Source of the DNA: Rossellomorea marisflavi
GTDB lineage: Bacteria > Bacillota > Bacilli > Bacillales > Bacillaceae_B
Direction: 5' to 3'
DNA: 64,000 nucleotides
Assembly (NCBI GenBank): GCA_003667865.1
Contig: CP033051.1
Span: 3,908,001-3,972,000, forward strand
A model generated the notes under the pieces. The model was not told the origin of the DNA, made no database searches, and was given only the letters and a program-made list of their open reading frames with translations. Below are positions 8,410 to 16,827 of the stretch, one piece after another. Each line of letters opens with the position of its first letter. Position 1 is the first letter of the stretch. Position numbers and translations under genes: made by a program.

Positions 8410-9072
8410 CTATTTTGGACCAAATTTCGTTATGAGATTTTTAGCTGTTTTATAAGGTTCTACAGATTGAGATAATGCTGAGATAACAGCAAATCCGTCA
8501 AAACCCATTTGCTTCGTTTCTTCGAGAACCCCTTCATGAATCCCACCAATGGCAATTTTAGGAATCGTAATCTCTCTTTTTATCTTCTCCCATTCTAAGG
8601 GAACTAAAGCTTCAGTATCAAGCTTTGTCTTCGTTTGAAATACTGAGCCTACTCCAATGTAGTCTGCCCCTATTCGTTCAGCAGCTCTAGCCTCTTCCAG
8701 TGTTCGAGCAGAAACTCCCACATACATATGTGGGGGTACTAACCTCATAACCGCTTCTAACGGAATATCATGTTGACCTATGTGTACTCCCTCTGCTTCT
8801 ACTGCCAGTGCAACATCAATACGATCATTGATGATTAACGGAATTTTGTAGGGCTCTAAAAGTTGTTTTAAAGCATATGCCTTTTCATAGAATTCCTTGC
8901 CATCACTTTCCTTTTCCCTTAACTGTACAATACCTGTTCCACCTTTGATACATTGCTCCGTTATCTCTAATAATCTATCCACAGTCAATCGATGGTCTGT
9001 AACAAAGTAAAGCGGCAGATACTCCTTAAATAACTTTTTCAAATCGAACACATTCCTTCCAGTAATGTTCAT
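8410..9072 (-). CDS. thiE: thiamine-phosphate synthase
   Basis: Joins HMP-pyrophosphate and thiazole phosphate to thiamine phosphate in the cytoplasm. TIM-barrel motifs are clear: GGTGIVQLREKE, INDRIDVALAVEAEGVHIGQ, GVSARTLEEA, GADYIGVGSVFQTKTK and IAIGGI. Up to 220 residues, normal for the family. The ATG at 9072 overlaps thiM by 47 bases and lacks a good ribosome site; GGAAGG at about 9054-9059 may instead serve the GTG at 9051 or TTG at 9042, so the true start is uncertain. Last gene of the TPP-riboswitch operon. Confidence 0.95.
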   Translation of the reverse strand: MNITGRNVFDLKKLFKEYLPLYFVTDHRLTVDRLLEITEQCIKGGTGIVQLREKESDGKEFYEKAYALKQLLEPYKIPLIINDRIDVALAVEAEGVHIGQHDIPLEAVMRLVPPHMYVGVSARTLEEARAAERIGADYIGVGSVFQTKTKLDTEALVPLEWEKIKREITIPKIAIGGIHEGVLEETKQMGFDGFAVISALSQSVEPYKTAKNLITKFGPK

Positions 9073-9835
9073 TCATTTGTGAAATTTCATCCATTACTTT
9101 TTGACGGAATGTACCTAGACCTTTATTTGGTCCAGCATATTCTTCAGCGCGCTCTCCAGCAATTCCCATCACCGACATCCCTACACAAGCTGCCTCAAAG
9201 AATGAGTGGGACACACTTGAAAAACTTGCTATTAGTGATGTTGACATGCATCCCGTCCCAGTAACTTTTTGAAGTAAGGGGGTTCCATTATGTATAGCAA
9301 TGGTTTGAGTTCCATCGGACACATAATCAATTTCTCCTGATACAACCACAATGCTGTTCAGTGTTTTTGCAGCCTTTACAGCAAGTTCCGAAGAAGAGTA
9401 AGGAACGGTTCCGGAATCCACTCCCTTCGTCTGGGTGAATTCACCGATAAGAGTAGCAATCTCACTTGCATTTCCTCGAATAATGGTCATTTTAAGGTGT
9501 GAGAGAAGTCCTTTTGCCTTTTGCTTTCTAAATGGGGTTGCCCCAACACCAACAGGATCTAAAATAATTGGAATGTCCATTTCATTCGCTTTTCTTCCTG
9601 CACGAATCATTGCAGTATATGCAGATTCTGATAATGTTCCCATATTGAGGACTAAAGCTTGTGATTGCTTTACCATATCCCCTACCTCTTCTGGCGCGTC
9701 TGCCATTACGGGTGAACCTCCAATAGCTAGAACAACATTTGCACAATCGTTTATGGTTACCTTGTTCGTAATATGATGGATAAGTGGTTTTTTTAATCGT
9801 AAATCATTAAATAGTGATGTCTTGTTAGAATCCAA
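9026..9835 (-). CDS. thiM: hydroxyethylthiazole kinase
   Basis: Phosphorylates hydroxyethylthiazole, a salvage step. 269 residues from a TTG start behind AGAGGTG, beginning four bases after the thiD stop. Family marks are HHITNKVTINDCAN near the N-terminus, GGSPVMADAPEEV, VLDPVGVGAT and VTGTGCMSTS, the anion-hole and catalytic Cys region. With thiD, thiE and thiW this is a salvage set; thiC/thiG-type de novo genes are not in the window. Confidence 0.96.
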   Translation of the reverse strand: MDSNKTSLFNDLRLKKPLIHHITNKVTINDCANVVLAIGGSPVMADAPEEVGDMVKQSQALVLNMGTLSESAYTAMIRAGRKANEMDIPIILDPVGVGATPFRKQKAKGLLSHLKMTIIRGNASEIATLIGEFTQTKGVDSGTVPYSSSELAVKAAKTLNSIVVVSGEIDYVSDGTQTIAIHNGTPLLQKVTGTGCMSTSLIASFSSVSHSFFEAACVGMSVMGIAGERAEEYAGPNKGLGTFRQKVMDEISQMNEHYWKECVRFEKVI

Positions 9836-9839
9836 ATCA

Positions 9840-10643
9840 CTACACCTCTATATTTGCTTTCTGATATAGATGATAAAAATGATGGGTTGGTCCATGTCCG
9901 TTTCCTAAAGCGAGACTATGACGTATCGCTTCAGTTATATAGATTTTTGAGTCGGCTACTGCTTCCTGAAGGGAGTGCCCTCTTGCCATATTAGCTGCAA
10001 TAGAGGAAGACAATGTACACCCTGTACCATGAGTATTTTTTGTATGAATTCTTTCGGAAAAGAACCACTTTATTTGCTTACCGTCATATAGAACATCCGC
10101 TGCATCTCCGTTAAGGTGTCCTCCTTTGAGAAGAACAGCTTGAGAGCCAAGTTTAGCCAAATCTAAAACAGCTTGCTCCATCGCATCTTGTGACTCTATT
10201 TCATATCCAAGTAACGTTTCAGCTTCTGGAATATTTGGAGTGATAAGAGTTGCTAAAGGAATAAGTTTTTCCTTTAACATAGTAATTGCTTCATTCTCTA
10301 GTAGAGAATGACCACCTTTTGAGACCATAACAGGGTCTAGAATTACTGGCTGCAGTTGCTTCTCCTTAATTGCAGTTGCAACAACTTCAATTATAATCGG
10401 GTTTGAAAGCATACCAATTTTGACAGCATGAATTGGTAAATCATCATAGATGGCTTCAATTTGTGATTTTATGATATCAGGGTCAATTGATTGTACTGCT
10501 CGAACCTCTTGGGTATTTTGAGCAGTTACGGCTGTAATAACGGTCATTCCAAAAACACCATGTGCTGAAAATGCCTTTAAGTCTGCTTGTATACCTGCTC
10601 CACCACCAGAATCAGAGCCCGCGATTGTTAATGCTGTTCTCAT
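9840..10643 (-). CDS. thiD: hydroxymethylpyrimidine / phosphomethylpyrimidine kinase
   Basis: Two-step kinase making HMP-pyrophosphate. 267 residues of the ribokinase fold: [18 protein letters not shown] at the N-terminus, [35 protein letters not shown] and the nucleotide-site motif [12 protein letters not shown]. The ATG follows AGGAGGTTTACTAG and overlaps the end of thiW by 32 bases, which suggests translational coupling. Confidence 0.96.
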   Translation of the reverse strand: MRTALTIAGSDSGGGAGIQADLKAFSAHGVFGMTVITAVTAQNTQEVRAVQSIDPDIIKSQIEAIYDDLPIHAVKIGMLSNPIIIEVVATAIKEKQLQPVILDPVMVSKGGHSLLENEAITMLKEKLIPLATLITPNIPEAETLLGYEIESQDAMEQAVLDLAKLGSQAVLLKGGHLNGDAADVLYDGKQIKWFFSERIHTKNTHGTGCTLSSSIAANMARGHSLQEAVADSKIYITEAIRHSLALGNGHGPTHHFYHLYQKANIEV

Positions 10644-11133
10644 CTAGTAAACCTCCTAAGCGATTTGTTTTTACTAAAGCTTTTAACAAAATATATCCAA
10701 GCAATGCACCTGCTAAAGAACTGACTAGAAAACTTGGTACAAAGCCAAACAACGCTGCTTCGCTACCTAAAAATAATACTGCAATAGGGTACGATACGAT
10801 TGCACCTATAATTCCTGTACCAACCAACTCCCCAGAGAACGCCCAAATCATTTTTTTAGTCTTTAAAAATAGAATACTTGCAAGAAATGCACCAATGATA
10901 CTACCTGGGAAAGCAAATATAGATCCGGTTCCCATCATATTCCGAATAATAGAAGTAAGAAGTGCTTGTAGGACAGCATATGCAGGTCCTAATAGTACAG
11001 CTGATACAACATTAAGAAAATGCTGAACAGGAAAGATCTTCGCAAAGCCTACTGGAATAAATACAAGATGACTTGTAATCGTTCCCATTGCTACAAACAT
11101 TGCGGTGAGCGTTAATTTTTTTGTCCTTTTCAA
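10612..11133 (-). CDS. thiW: ThiW, predicted thiazole ECF-transporter substrate component
   Basis: A 173-residue membrane protein with five or six segments. The start [23 protein letters not shown] and the conserved [21 protein letters not shown] match ThiW, the S-component predicted to import the thiazole moiety; its place ahead of thiD-thiM-thiE agrees. The start is a TTG at 11131-11133 behind AAGGGGGA; that ribosome site sits in the right arm of a 9-bp hairpin in the leader. Confidence 0.92.
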   Translation of the reverse strand: MKRTKKLTLTAMFVAMGTITSHLVFIPVGFAKIFPVQHFLNVVSAVLLGPAYAVLQALLTSIIRNMMGTGSIFAFPGSIIGAFLASILFLKTKKMIWAFSGELVGTGIIGAIVSYPIAVLFLGSEAALFGFVPSFLVSSLAGALLGYILLKALVKTNRLGGLLDENSINNRGL

Positions 11134-11142
11134 AATGAAAAT

Positions 11143-11173
11143 CCCCCTTAGATGTAAATCTACACTAAGGGGG
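11143..11173 (-). promoter_or_regulatory. hairpin hiding the thiW ribosome binding site
   Basis: CCCCCTTAG and CTAAGGGGG pair perfectly, with an extra TGT/ACA extension, across 11143-11173. The right arm is the purine-rich ribosome site of thiW, eight bases before its TTG. It may block translation, or act as a weak terminator since ATTTTCATTTT follows. Confidence 0.6.
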
Positions 11174-11209
11174 AGAAAACACCTCTAAACGTCTAGGGTT
11201 TGAAAACAT

Positions 11210-11243
11210 AAAAAACGCAAACCCCAGCTTTTGGAATTTGCGT
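11210..11243 (-). terminator. terminator of the TPP riboswitch platform
   Basis: ACGCAAA...TTTGCGT with inner TTCC/GGGG pairs, followed by six T on the minus strand. It begins about 16 bases after the TPP aptamer, in the usual position of a terminator-type expression platform. Confidence 0.75.
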
Positions 11244-11259
11244 AAAATGAATGTATATT

Positions 11260-11362
11260 TAACGCCACTTCCCTACGCTGGCATAATCCAGATCAGGTTA
11301 TAAGGGTTAAAAAGACTTTATTGGGTCTTTCTCTCAGCCGGCCTTTCCGGCACCCCTAGTGC
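11260..11362 (-). promoter_or_regulatory. TPP riboswitch (THI element)
   Basis: On the minus strand the conserved blocks are ACTAGGGGTGCC, GGCTGAGA, ACCCTTATAACCTGATCTGG and ATGCCAGCGTAGGGAAGT, the standard TPP aptamer in order. It precedes thiW-thiD-thiM-thiE and should turn the operon down when TPP is plentiful. Confidence 0.97.
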
Positions 11363-11448
11363 AGATTTTAATTTAGTTAACGATTTTACACTATCATAAA
11401 TAGTATTATTTGAAAAGGAAATATTTTTGCATGTTCTCTAATAAATGA

Positions 11449-12321
11449 CTAGAGAGCCTTCTTTGTTTTCGTTGTTTTCTTCTTTGTAGTTGTTTTAGCA
11501 ACTGTTTTTGCTGATGATGGTGCAGTTGGTTTTGTTGCAGAAGCTGCCGGTTTTGATTGATCGATGGATGCCTGTAATGCTGCCATAAGGTCTGTAACAT
11601 TTTCTCTAGGAGCTTTTTCTTTTGCTGTAACGACGTTTTCTCCTGTTTCCTTTGAGTGTATAAGATCAAGAAGCTTTTGGCGATACTCATCTTCATACTT
11701 ACTAGGATCAAATGTTGTTGTCAGTTGATCAATTAATAAAATCGCTGTTTCTATTTCTTTAGGTGCTACTTCATCTTCTGCTGGGACATTCGGTACATCT
11801 TTCGCACTTCGAACTTCATCGGGAAAATGTATCGTTTCCATAACAAGAGTATTTTCGTATACGCGTACTACAGCTAACTGTTCCTTTGAACGCATAATGA
11901 TTTTTGCGATCCCTACTTTACCTGACTCTGTTAATGCTTTTCTTAATAAGCTATATGCTTTTTTCCCACCATCGTTAGGTGAAACAAAATAACTTCGATT
12001 ATAAAACACTGGATCAATATCATCCATTTTAATAAAATCGATAATTTCCACTGCTTTTTCTTCGTTTACTTCCTTTAATTGTTCAAGCTCTGCATCATCT
12101 ATTACAACAAATTTTCCTTTTGTAACCTCATACCCTTTTACTAATCCATCTTGATCTACTTCCTGCTCACACACTGGACATATTTTTTCATATTTGATAG
12201 GAGTATGACATTCTTTATGAAGCGTACGCAGTTTAATGTCTTTATCTTCTGTTGCCGCATGAAGCTTAATTGGAATATTAACAAGACCAAAGCTTATTGA
12301 TCCTTTCCATATTGTATGCAT
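11449..12321 (-). CDS. ku: DNA end-binding protein Ku
   Basis: Homodimeric ring that binds DNA double-strand ends and recruits LigD for non-homologous end joining, in Bacillus mainly in spores. 290 residues from the ATG at 12321, preceded by GAAGGAGAG. The start MHTIWKGSISFGLVNIPIKL is typical. The bacterial Ku core follows with HKECHTPIKYEKICPVCEQEV and KGYEV...YVVIDD-like blocks (here KFVVIDDAELE). The C-terminus is a Lys/Ala/Thr-rich tail, common in Bacillus Ku and probably DNA-contacting. The frame extends upstream to 12387, but that part lies in a hairpin and has no ribosome site. Divergent from ligD. Confidence 0.95.
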   Translation of the reverse strand: MHTIWKGSISFGLVNIPIKLHAATEDKDIKLRTLHKECHTPIKYEKICPVCEQEVDQDGLVKGYEVTKGKFVVIDDAELEQLKEVNEEKAVEIIDFIKMDDIDPVFYNRSYFVSPNDGGKKAYSLLRKALTESGKVGIAKIIMRSKEQLAVVRVYENTLVMETIHFPDEVRSAKDVPNVPAEDEVAPKEIETAILLIDQLTTTFDPSKYEDEYRQKLLDLIHSKETGENVVTAKEKAPRENVTDLMAALQASIDQSKPAASATKPTAPSSAKTVAKTTTKKKTTKTKKAL

Positions 12322-12329
12322 AAAACACT

Positions 12330-12375
12330 CTCCTTCTAGAGCCTTCTTATTTATAGCCTTCATTTCTAGAAGGAG
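12330..12375 (-). promoter_or_regulatory. 11-bp inverted repeat sequestering the ku ribosome site
   Basis: CTCCTTCTAGA at 12330-12340 and TCTAGAAGGAG at 12365-12375 are perfect inverted copies 24 bases apart. In the ku mRNA the AGAAGGAG ribosome site would pair with the upstream arm. Folding is inferred from complementarity; a role in translational control is hypothetical. Confidence 0.5.
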
Positions 12376-12462
12376 TTTCATGCTCATAAACTTTTGGAAA
12401 TAATCATCCCTGTTTCCGGCAAAAATAAATACACAACACTTTTAACGTTTAGGATGATATTT

Positions 12463-14292
12463 ATGAAACCAATGCTCCCAACACTTATGTTTGAAACTCC
12501 AACAAAAACTCATTGGCATTACGAAGTAAAATATGATGGATTTCGTGCTATTTTAATGATTCATAAAGATCAATCAATTCAATTACAAAGCCGTAATGAA
12601 AAAGAACTTCTCCCGCAATTTCCTGAGATTAAAGCAGCGATTGAAGGCATCCTTAAAAACGAAAGTATCCCTTTACCACTAATATTGGATGGAGAGTTAT
12701 GTTTATTATCTTCTCCTTATCGTAGTGCATTTCATCAGCTTCAAATTCGAGGTAGAATGAAAACACAAACGAAAATTAATCATGCAGCACAAGCAAGACC
12801 TTGTGCATTTTTAGCATTTGATCTTCTTCAACTAGGGAAAAAAAAGACCTCAAGTCTACCCTATAATGAAAGAAAAAAACTGCTAAAAGAATTTTTTCGC
12901 TCCATACAGCTTCCCCTATTCCCAGACCCATATCATCCAAAAAGAATCCAAATGATTCCTGACTATCATAAAAGTGAGGAAGTTTGGAAAGGTGTTCAAG
13001 CAGAGGAAGGCGAAGGAATTATAATAAAGCAAGAAGCTAGTATTTGGGAAGAAGGAAAGCGAACGATAACATGGGGGAAGTTAAAAAACTGGAAGATTGC
13101 CAAATGTTTCATAACCTCTTTCGATCCAAATAATGGGTATTATACTGTTGGTGTCTATGATAAAGATACAGTCATTACTATTGGGTTTTTTTATTTTGGC
13201 ATCTCTCCTCAAGAGAAGAATGCCCTAAATGAAATTATTAGGCAAAATGCAAAAAAAGAAGGTGAACTTTATGTTATAGAACCTTCCATTTGCATTGAAC
13301 TCGTTTATTTAGATTGGTATGAAAAACAGATGAGAGAGCCTCACTTTCGTTCTTTTCTATTTGACTTCAAGCCAAAAGACTGTACTTTTGAAGCTTTTTT
13401 AAAGGATGAAGCATCATTACCTGAAGGTGCTGACATTACGCATCCTGATAAACCTTTATGGGAAGGTAAAGAAATCACGAAACTCGATTTTGTTCGCTAT
13501 ATTCGACGAGTCTCTCATCGACTTCTTTCTTTTTTAGAGAATCGACTTTTAACAGTGATTCGATATCCACATGGTACGTTTGGAGAAGCATTTTATCAGA
13601 AAAATTGCCCTGAATACGCACCAGAGTTTGTTCAAACGATTCAGCATGAAAACATTGATTATATTGTTTGCAATAAGCTTGATACATTAATGTGGTTAGC
13701 CAATCAGCTTGCCTTTGAATACCATATTCCATTTCAGAAAACCTTTTCTACGTATGTTAATGAAATTGTATTTGATCTTGATCCGCCCTCTCGTAATGAA
13801 TTTTCACTTGCGATAAAAGCCGCTTCCCTTATGAAGGAGCTATTTGATCGCCTGAATCTGACTAGCTTTGTTAAAACTTCCGGGAACAAAGGATTACAAA
13901 TCTATATCCCACTTCCAGAAGGTTATACTTGGAAAGATACAGCTCTTTTCACTGAATTCATCGCAAACTACCTGGTATCCAATTACCCCGATGATTTTAC
14001 AATTGAGCGTTTGAAAAAGAATCGTGTTGGACGCTTGTATGTTGATTATATTCAGCATGCTGAAGGTAAAACCATTATCGCTCCCTACTCAGTTAGAGGA
14101 AACAATGATGCATTAGTTGCAGCTCCTTTATGGTGGGAAGAAGTAAACGAGGACCTATCTCCAATGCAATTTACTATGGAAACCGTACTGGCAAGACTTG
14201 AGGAAAAAGGCTGTCCCTTTGGACAGTACGAACATGCTAAGGTGCACCAGCCTTTTGGCGACATTCTGAACTTTCTAAAAAATAACCAATAA
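12463..14292 (+). CDS. ligD: ATP-dependent DNA ligase D (ligase plus polymerase domains)
   Basis: 609 residues from the ATG at 12463, behind AGGATGAT; an upstream TTG at 12394 has no ribosome site. The N-terminal half is an ATP-dependent ligase with the nucleotidyl-lysine motif YEVKYDGFRA, then ILDGEL, FLAFDLLQL, EGEGIIIKQE and WGKLKNWK. The C-terminal half is the archaeo-eukaryotic primase-type polymerase domain with FDLDPP, the metal-binding Asp pair, and VKTSGNKGLQIYIPL. There is no phosphoesterase domain, as in B. subtilis LigD. Head-to-head with ku with a 141-base divergent promoter region. Confidence 0.96.
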   Translation: MKPMLPTLMFETPTKTHWHYEVKYDGFRAILMIHKDQSIQLQSRNEKELLPQFPEIKAAIEGILKNESIPLPLILDGELCLLSSPYRSAFHQLQIRGRMKTQTKINHAAQARPCAFLAFDLLQLGKKKTSSLPYNERKKLLKEFFRSIQLPLFPDPYHPKRIQMIPDYHKSEEVWKGVQAEEGEGIIIKQEASIWEEGKRTITWGKLKNWKIAKCFITSFDPNNGYYTVGVYDKDTVITIGFFYFGISPQEKNALNEIIRQNAKKEGELYVIEPSICIELVYLDWYEKQMREPHFRSFLFDFKPKDCTFEAFLKDEASLPEGADITHPDKPLWEGKEITKLDFVRYIRRVSHRLLSFLENRLLTVIRYPHGTFGEAFYQKNCPEYAPEFVQTIQHENIDYIVCNKLDTLMWLANQLAFEYHIPFQKTFSTYVNEIVFDLDPPSRNEFSLAIKAASLMKELFDRLNLTSFVKTSGNKGLQIYIPLPEGYTWKDTALFTEFIANYLVSNYPDDFTIERLKKNRVGRLYVDYIQHAEGKTIIAPYSVRGNNDALVAAPLWWEEVNEDLSPMQFTMETVLARLEEKGCPFGQYEHAKVHQPFGDILNFLKNNQ

Positions 14293-14304
14293 TCATACAC
14301 ATTA

Positions 14305-14334
14305 AAGGACGTATTCACTTACGAATACGTCCTT
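14305..14334. terminator. bidirectional intrinsic terminator
   Basis: AAGGACGTATTC pairs with GAATACGTCCTT around six bases, between the convergent ligD and TIGR00341 genes. Confidence 0.8.
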
Positions 14335-14355
14335 AACATGGAGATTTTTTGTTTG

Positions 14356-15366
14356 CTATACAACATCAAATTGGTTCTCTCCAAATAGGATTGCAAGAAT
14401 TAACAGAGCGATGATTAACAACACAAAAAGGAAAGAACGTTTTCTTGAAGTATTTGCTCTTTGTACCTCTTCCCACTTTACTGGTCGAATGCCACTGAGA
14501 GAGAACACGATGATAGCCGATAGTAATATGGACGTTATGTTAACAAATAACAAAAGCATAGATCCATATGCTTCCCCCAAAAGTCCATATCCAATCGTCG
14601 TCCCTAATACCACTGTAGGTGGTAACAAGGCAGCTGCAACCATAACTCCAACAAGGGAGCCAGGTAGCCGATTAAGAATGGAAAGTGCACCAGCCGTTCC
14701 TGATGCTAAAGCGAGAACGATATCTAGCAGATTCACATGCGTTCTGGACATAAATTCATAGCTTTCAAATGGAATTGGAATTACTAAACTAAAAAGCAAA
14801 GAAATCCCTAAAACAATGGCAATTCCATACACGAGTGTAACCAAGGATTTCACTAATAGCTTATAATCTCCCAGAATAGATGCAAAAGCTGTCGAAATGA
14901 TTGGACCTAGCATCGGAGCAATGACCATCGCACCAATCACAACCGCTTCACTATCTCTAATGAACCCGATTGTTACAACAATTGCGGATAATATAATCAA
15001 TAATATGTAGGTCATAGTTGGCTTGCTAGATTTTTCTATTACAGAAAGCAGCTCATGGCGACTTGCACGTTTCAGCTTATGATCCGCTTCTTCCCTTTCG
15101 TCTTCCTTTTTCTGCAGAGATGCCCTTGTTAGAAACGTCTGGATAGGAAAAAGTAACACATCAAATCCATCGATTGCATGTACGCGTCCTTCAAGATAAT
15201 TTAACACGCCTTCCGTTTCGGATGTTTTTACAAGCATTCGAATTAACTTTCTCCCTTGGGGCTCATCTGTTATCCAATAGGATTCATGTTTAAATTTTTG
15301 TAATCCTTCATCAATCGAATCAAGATATTTACCCGGGACATATGCTTCTATTAATTGTACTTCCAT
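14356..15366 (-). CDS. TIGR00341 / DUF389 membrane protein
   Basis: 336 residues. The first 80 form a soluble ACT-like domain starting MEVQLIEAYVPGKYL, then come a charged linker and about seven membrane segments. SEAVVIGAMVIAPMLGPIISTAFA and NRLPGSLVGVMVAAALLPPTVVLG are the conserved core of the DUF389 family, whose function is unknown. AAAGGAGTAAAACGA precedes the ATG. Monocistronic. Confidence 0.88.
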   Translation of the reverse strand: MEVQLIEAYVPGKYLDSIDEGLQKFKHESYWITDEPQGRKLIRMLVKTSETEGVLNYLEGRVHAIDGFDVLLFPIQTFLTRASLQKKEDEREEADHKLKRASRHELLSVIEKSSKPTMTYILLIILSAIVVTIGFIRDSEAVVIGAMVIAPMLGPIISTAFASILGDYKLLVKSLVTLVYGIAIVLGISLLFSLVIPIPFESYEFMSRTHVNLLDIVLALASGTAGALSILNRLPGSLVGVMVAAALLPPTVVLGTTIGYGLLGEAYGSMLLLFVNITSILLSAIIVFSLSGIRPVKWEEVQRANTSRKRSFLFVLLIIALLILAILFGENQFDVV

Positions 15367-15473
15367 TCGTTTTACTCCTTTACAGTTAACCCTAAAAATG
15401 TTAGTCCATTAGCCCACTTTTATCATGACTGTATCTACAAGTATTACACAATTTACTTTATATTTAGTCATAG

Positions 15474-15516
15474 AAAAAAGAGCGTTCTGGATGATTCCCA
15501 GAACACTCTTTTTTTA
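15474..15516. terminator. bidirectional intrinsic terminator
   Basis: AAAAAAGAGCGTTCTGG pairs with CCAGAACACTCTTTTTT (one mismatch), just after the dapF stop. Confidence 0.85.
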
Positions 15517-15531
15517 ATTCCAATTCATACT

Positions 15532-16527
15532 TTAAGCAGATAAAAATACCTTTTGTTCCACCACTTGTTTTGCAAATTTCTGTAGTTCTTGATATTTTTC
15601 CTCTTCTTGAGAGTCAATCTTGCTTATAATGCTATATGTTTCAGGTTGATTTCTGTCAACTTCAATTGTTGTTTTGTAAAGATATGTTGCATTCCCAATA
15701 AGATCCATTTTGTAATGTCCTTCTCCTAGCTGATGTACGACACAGCGGACTTTCCCACCATTATTGAATACGTCTATTTCTTTCCCGAAAGAATTTAATG
15801 ATAGTAAACAGCTAACAAGACTAGAAGCACACATTGCGGTACCACATGCATTTGTAAAACCTACCCCTCTTTCGAAGGTACGAACATATATGGAGCCATG
15901 TTCAATCGAATGAACAAAGCTAACATTCACGCCATCTGGAAAGAGATTATTCGGACCATTTACTGTTTCTGAAATACATTTTTGCTCGTTTGAGACAATA
16001 TGCTCAACATCCACAACACTAATTAAATGTGGGTTGGGCACAGCTACTGCTGAAAAGTGTAGTCGATCGGAAATCTCTGGAACTAATTCATTGAACAACG
16101 TTTTGCGTTCAAGGTTCATCGGTAGCTCCTTTAAATCAAAGAGAACAGGAGATATTTCTACTTTGTATGTTGGGATATCTTCAAAAATAGACTCTGCTTC
16201 ATTTATTTGAAGATTCGCTTTCATTGTTTCAATGACAACATCTTTTCTATCCAATAATTCACAGACATATCTTCCGACACATCGAAGTCCATTTCCGCAC
16301 ATGCTTGCCTCCGAGCCGTCTGCATTGAAAACACGCATTTTTGCATCACATGTCTCACTAGTCATCACAAATAGGATGCCATCAGCACCTAGGCCTTCCA
16401 CACGATCACATAGCGCGATTGTTAGATTTTGACGGTCTTCTTCTTTAAAGTCATATGAATGACTTATCTCATCGATTAATAAAAAATCATTTCCTGAACC
16501 ATGACACTTCATTATTTCAATATTCAT
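15532..16527 (-). CDS. dapF: diaminopimelate epimerase
   Basis: Converts LL- to meso-diaminopimelate for lysine and peptidoglycan. 331 residues. The two catalytic Cys are in ASMCGNGLRCVGRY and FTNACGTAMCASSLV; the N-terminal MKCHGSGNDFLLID is also typical. It is about 50 residues longer than the commonest DapF, with an extra C-terminal tail rich in Glu and Gln, a form found in some Bacillus. Good site GGAGGGGTTTCACG before the ATG. Single gene between a terminator and an unexplained structured upstream region. Confidence 0.95.
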   Translation of the reverse strand: MNIEIMKCHGSGNDFLLIDEISHSYDFKEEDRQNLTIALCDRVEGLGADGILFVMTSETCDAKMRVFNADGSEASMCGNGLRCVGRYVCELLDRKDVVIETMKANLQINEAESIFEDIPTYKVEISPVLFDLKELPMNLERKTLFNELVPEISDRLHFSAVAVPNPHLISVVDVEHIVSNEQKCISETVNGPNNLFPDGVNVSFVHSIEHGSIYVRTFERGVGFTNACGTAMCASSLVSCLLSLNSFGKEIDVFNNGGKVRCVVHQLGEGHYKMDLIGNATYLYKTTIEVDRNQPETYSIISKIDSQEEEKYQELQKFAKQVVEQKVFLSA

Positions 16528-16569
16528 CGTGAAACCCCTCCACGTATTACTACTAAACTATATTCCTAT

Positions 16570-16780
16570 GGTTCTAAGCTTGCCACAACCAAGCCTATTA
16601 GGCAACTACGAGATATGGTCCTTTTTATGGTAACCATGTCATTGAAGATTATTATTGTTGTAGGATTCTCTTAACTAGGTAGACTTTTGGATAGTAATTT
16701 ATGCAGCATTGGTAGTGCAAAGGTACAGCCTCGGTACGAATGTGAACTTCAGGCTATGCTAATGAACACCTGAACCTTTG
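16570..16780. other. gene-free region with competing stems upstream of dapF
   Basis: No coding frame with a ribosome site is seen. On the minus strand an outer CAAAGG/CCTTTG stem (16718-16780) encloses TTCAGG/CCTGAA; an alternative AGCCT/AGGCT pairing excludes the latter. Closer to dapF are ATGGTtACCAT and TTGCC/GGCAA pairings. It does not match the riboswitch classes I can recall (lysine, SAM, TPP, FMN, c-di-GMP, T-box). Confidence 0.35.
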
Positions 16781-16783
16781 AAA

Positions 16784-16816
16784 AAACCACTAGTATTGTG
16801 AAAATACTAGTGGTTT
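16784..16816 (-). terminator. intrinsic terminator
   Basis: AAACCACTAGTAT pairs with ATACTAGTGGTTT, with a run of six T on the minus strand. It follows the EAL-HDOD gene. Confidence 0.85.
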
Positions 16817-16827
16817 ATGATTAGAAG

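Noticed and set aside
11406..11711. A Gln/Lys-rich 101-residue frame overlapping the end of ku
   Set aside because: It is the shifted reading of the repetitive Lys/Ala/Thr tail of Ku and has no ribosome site.
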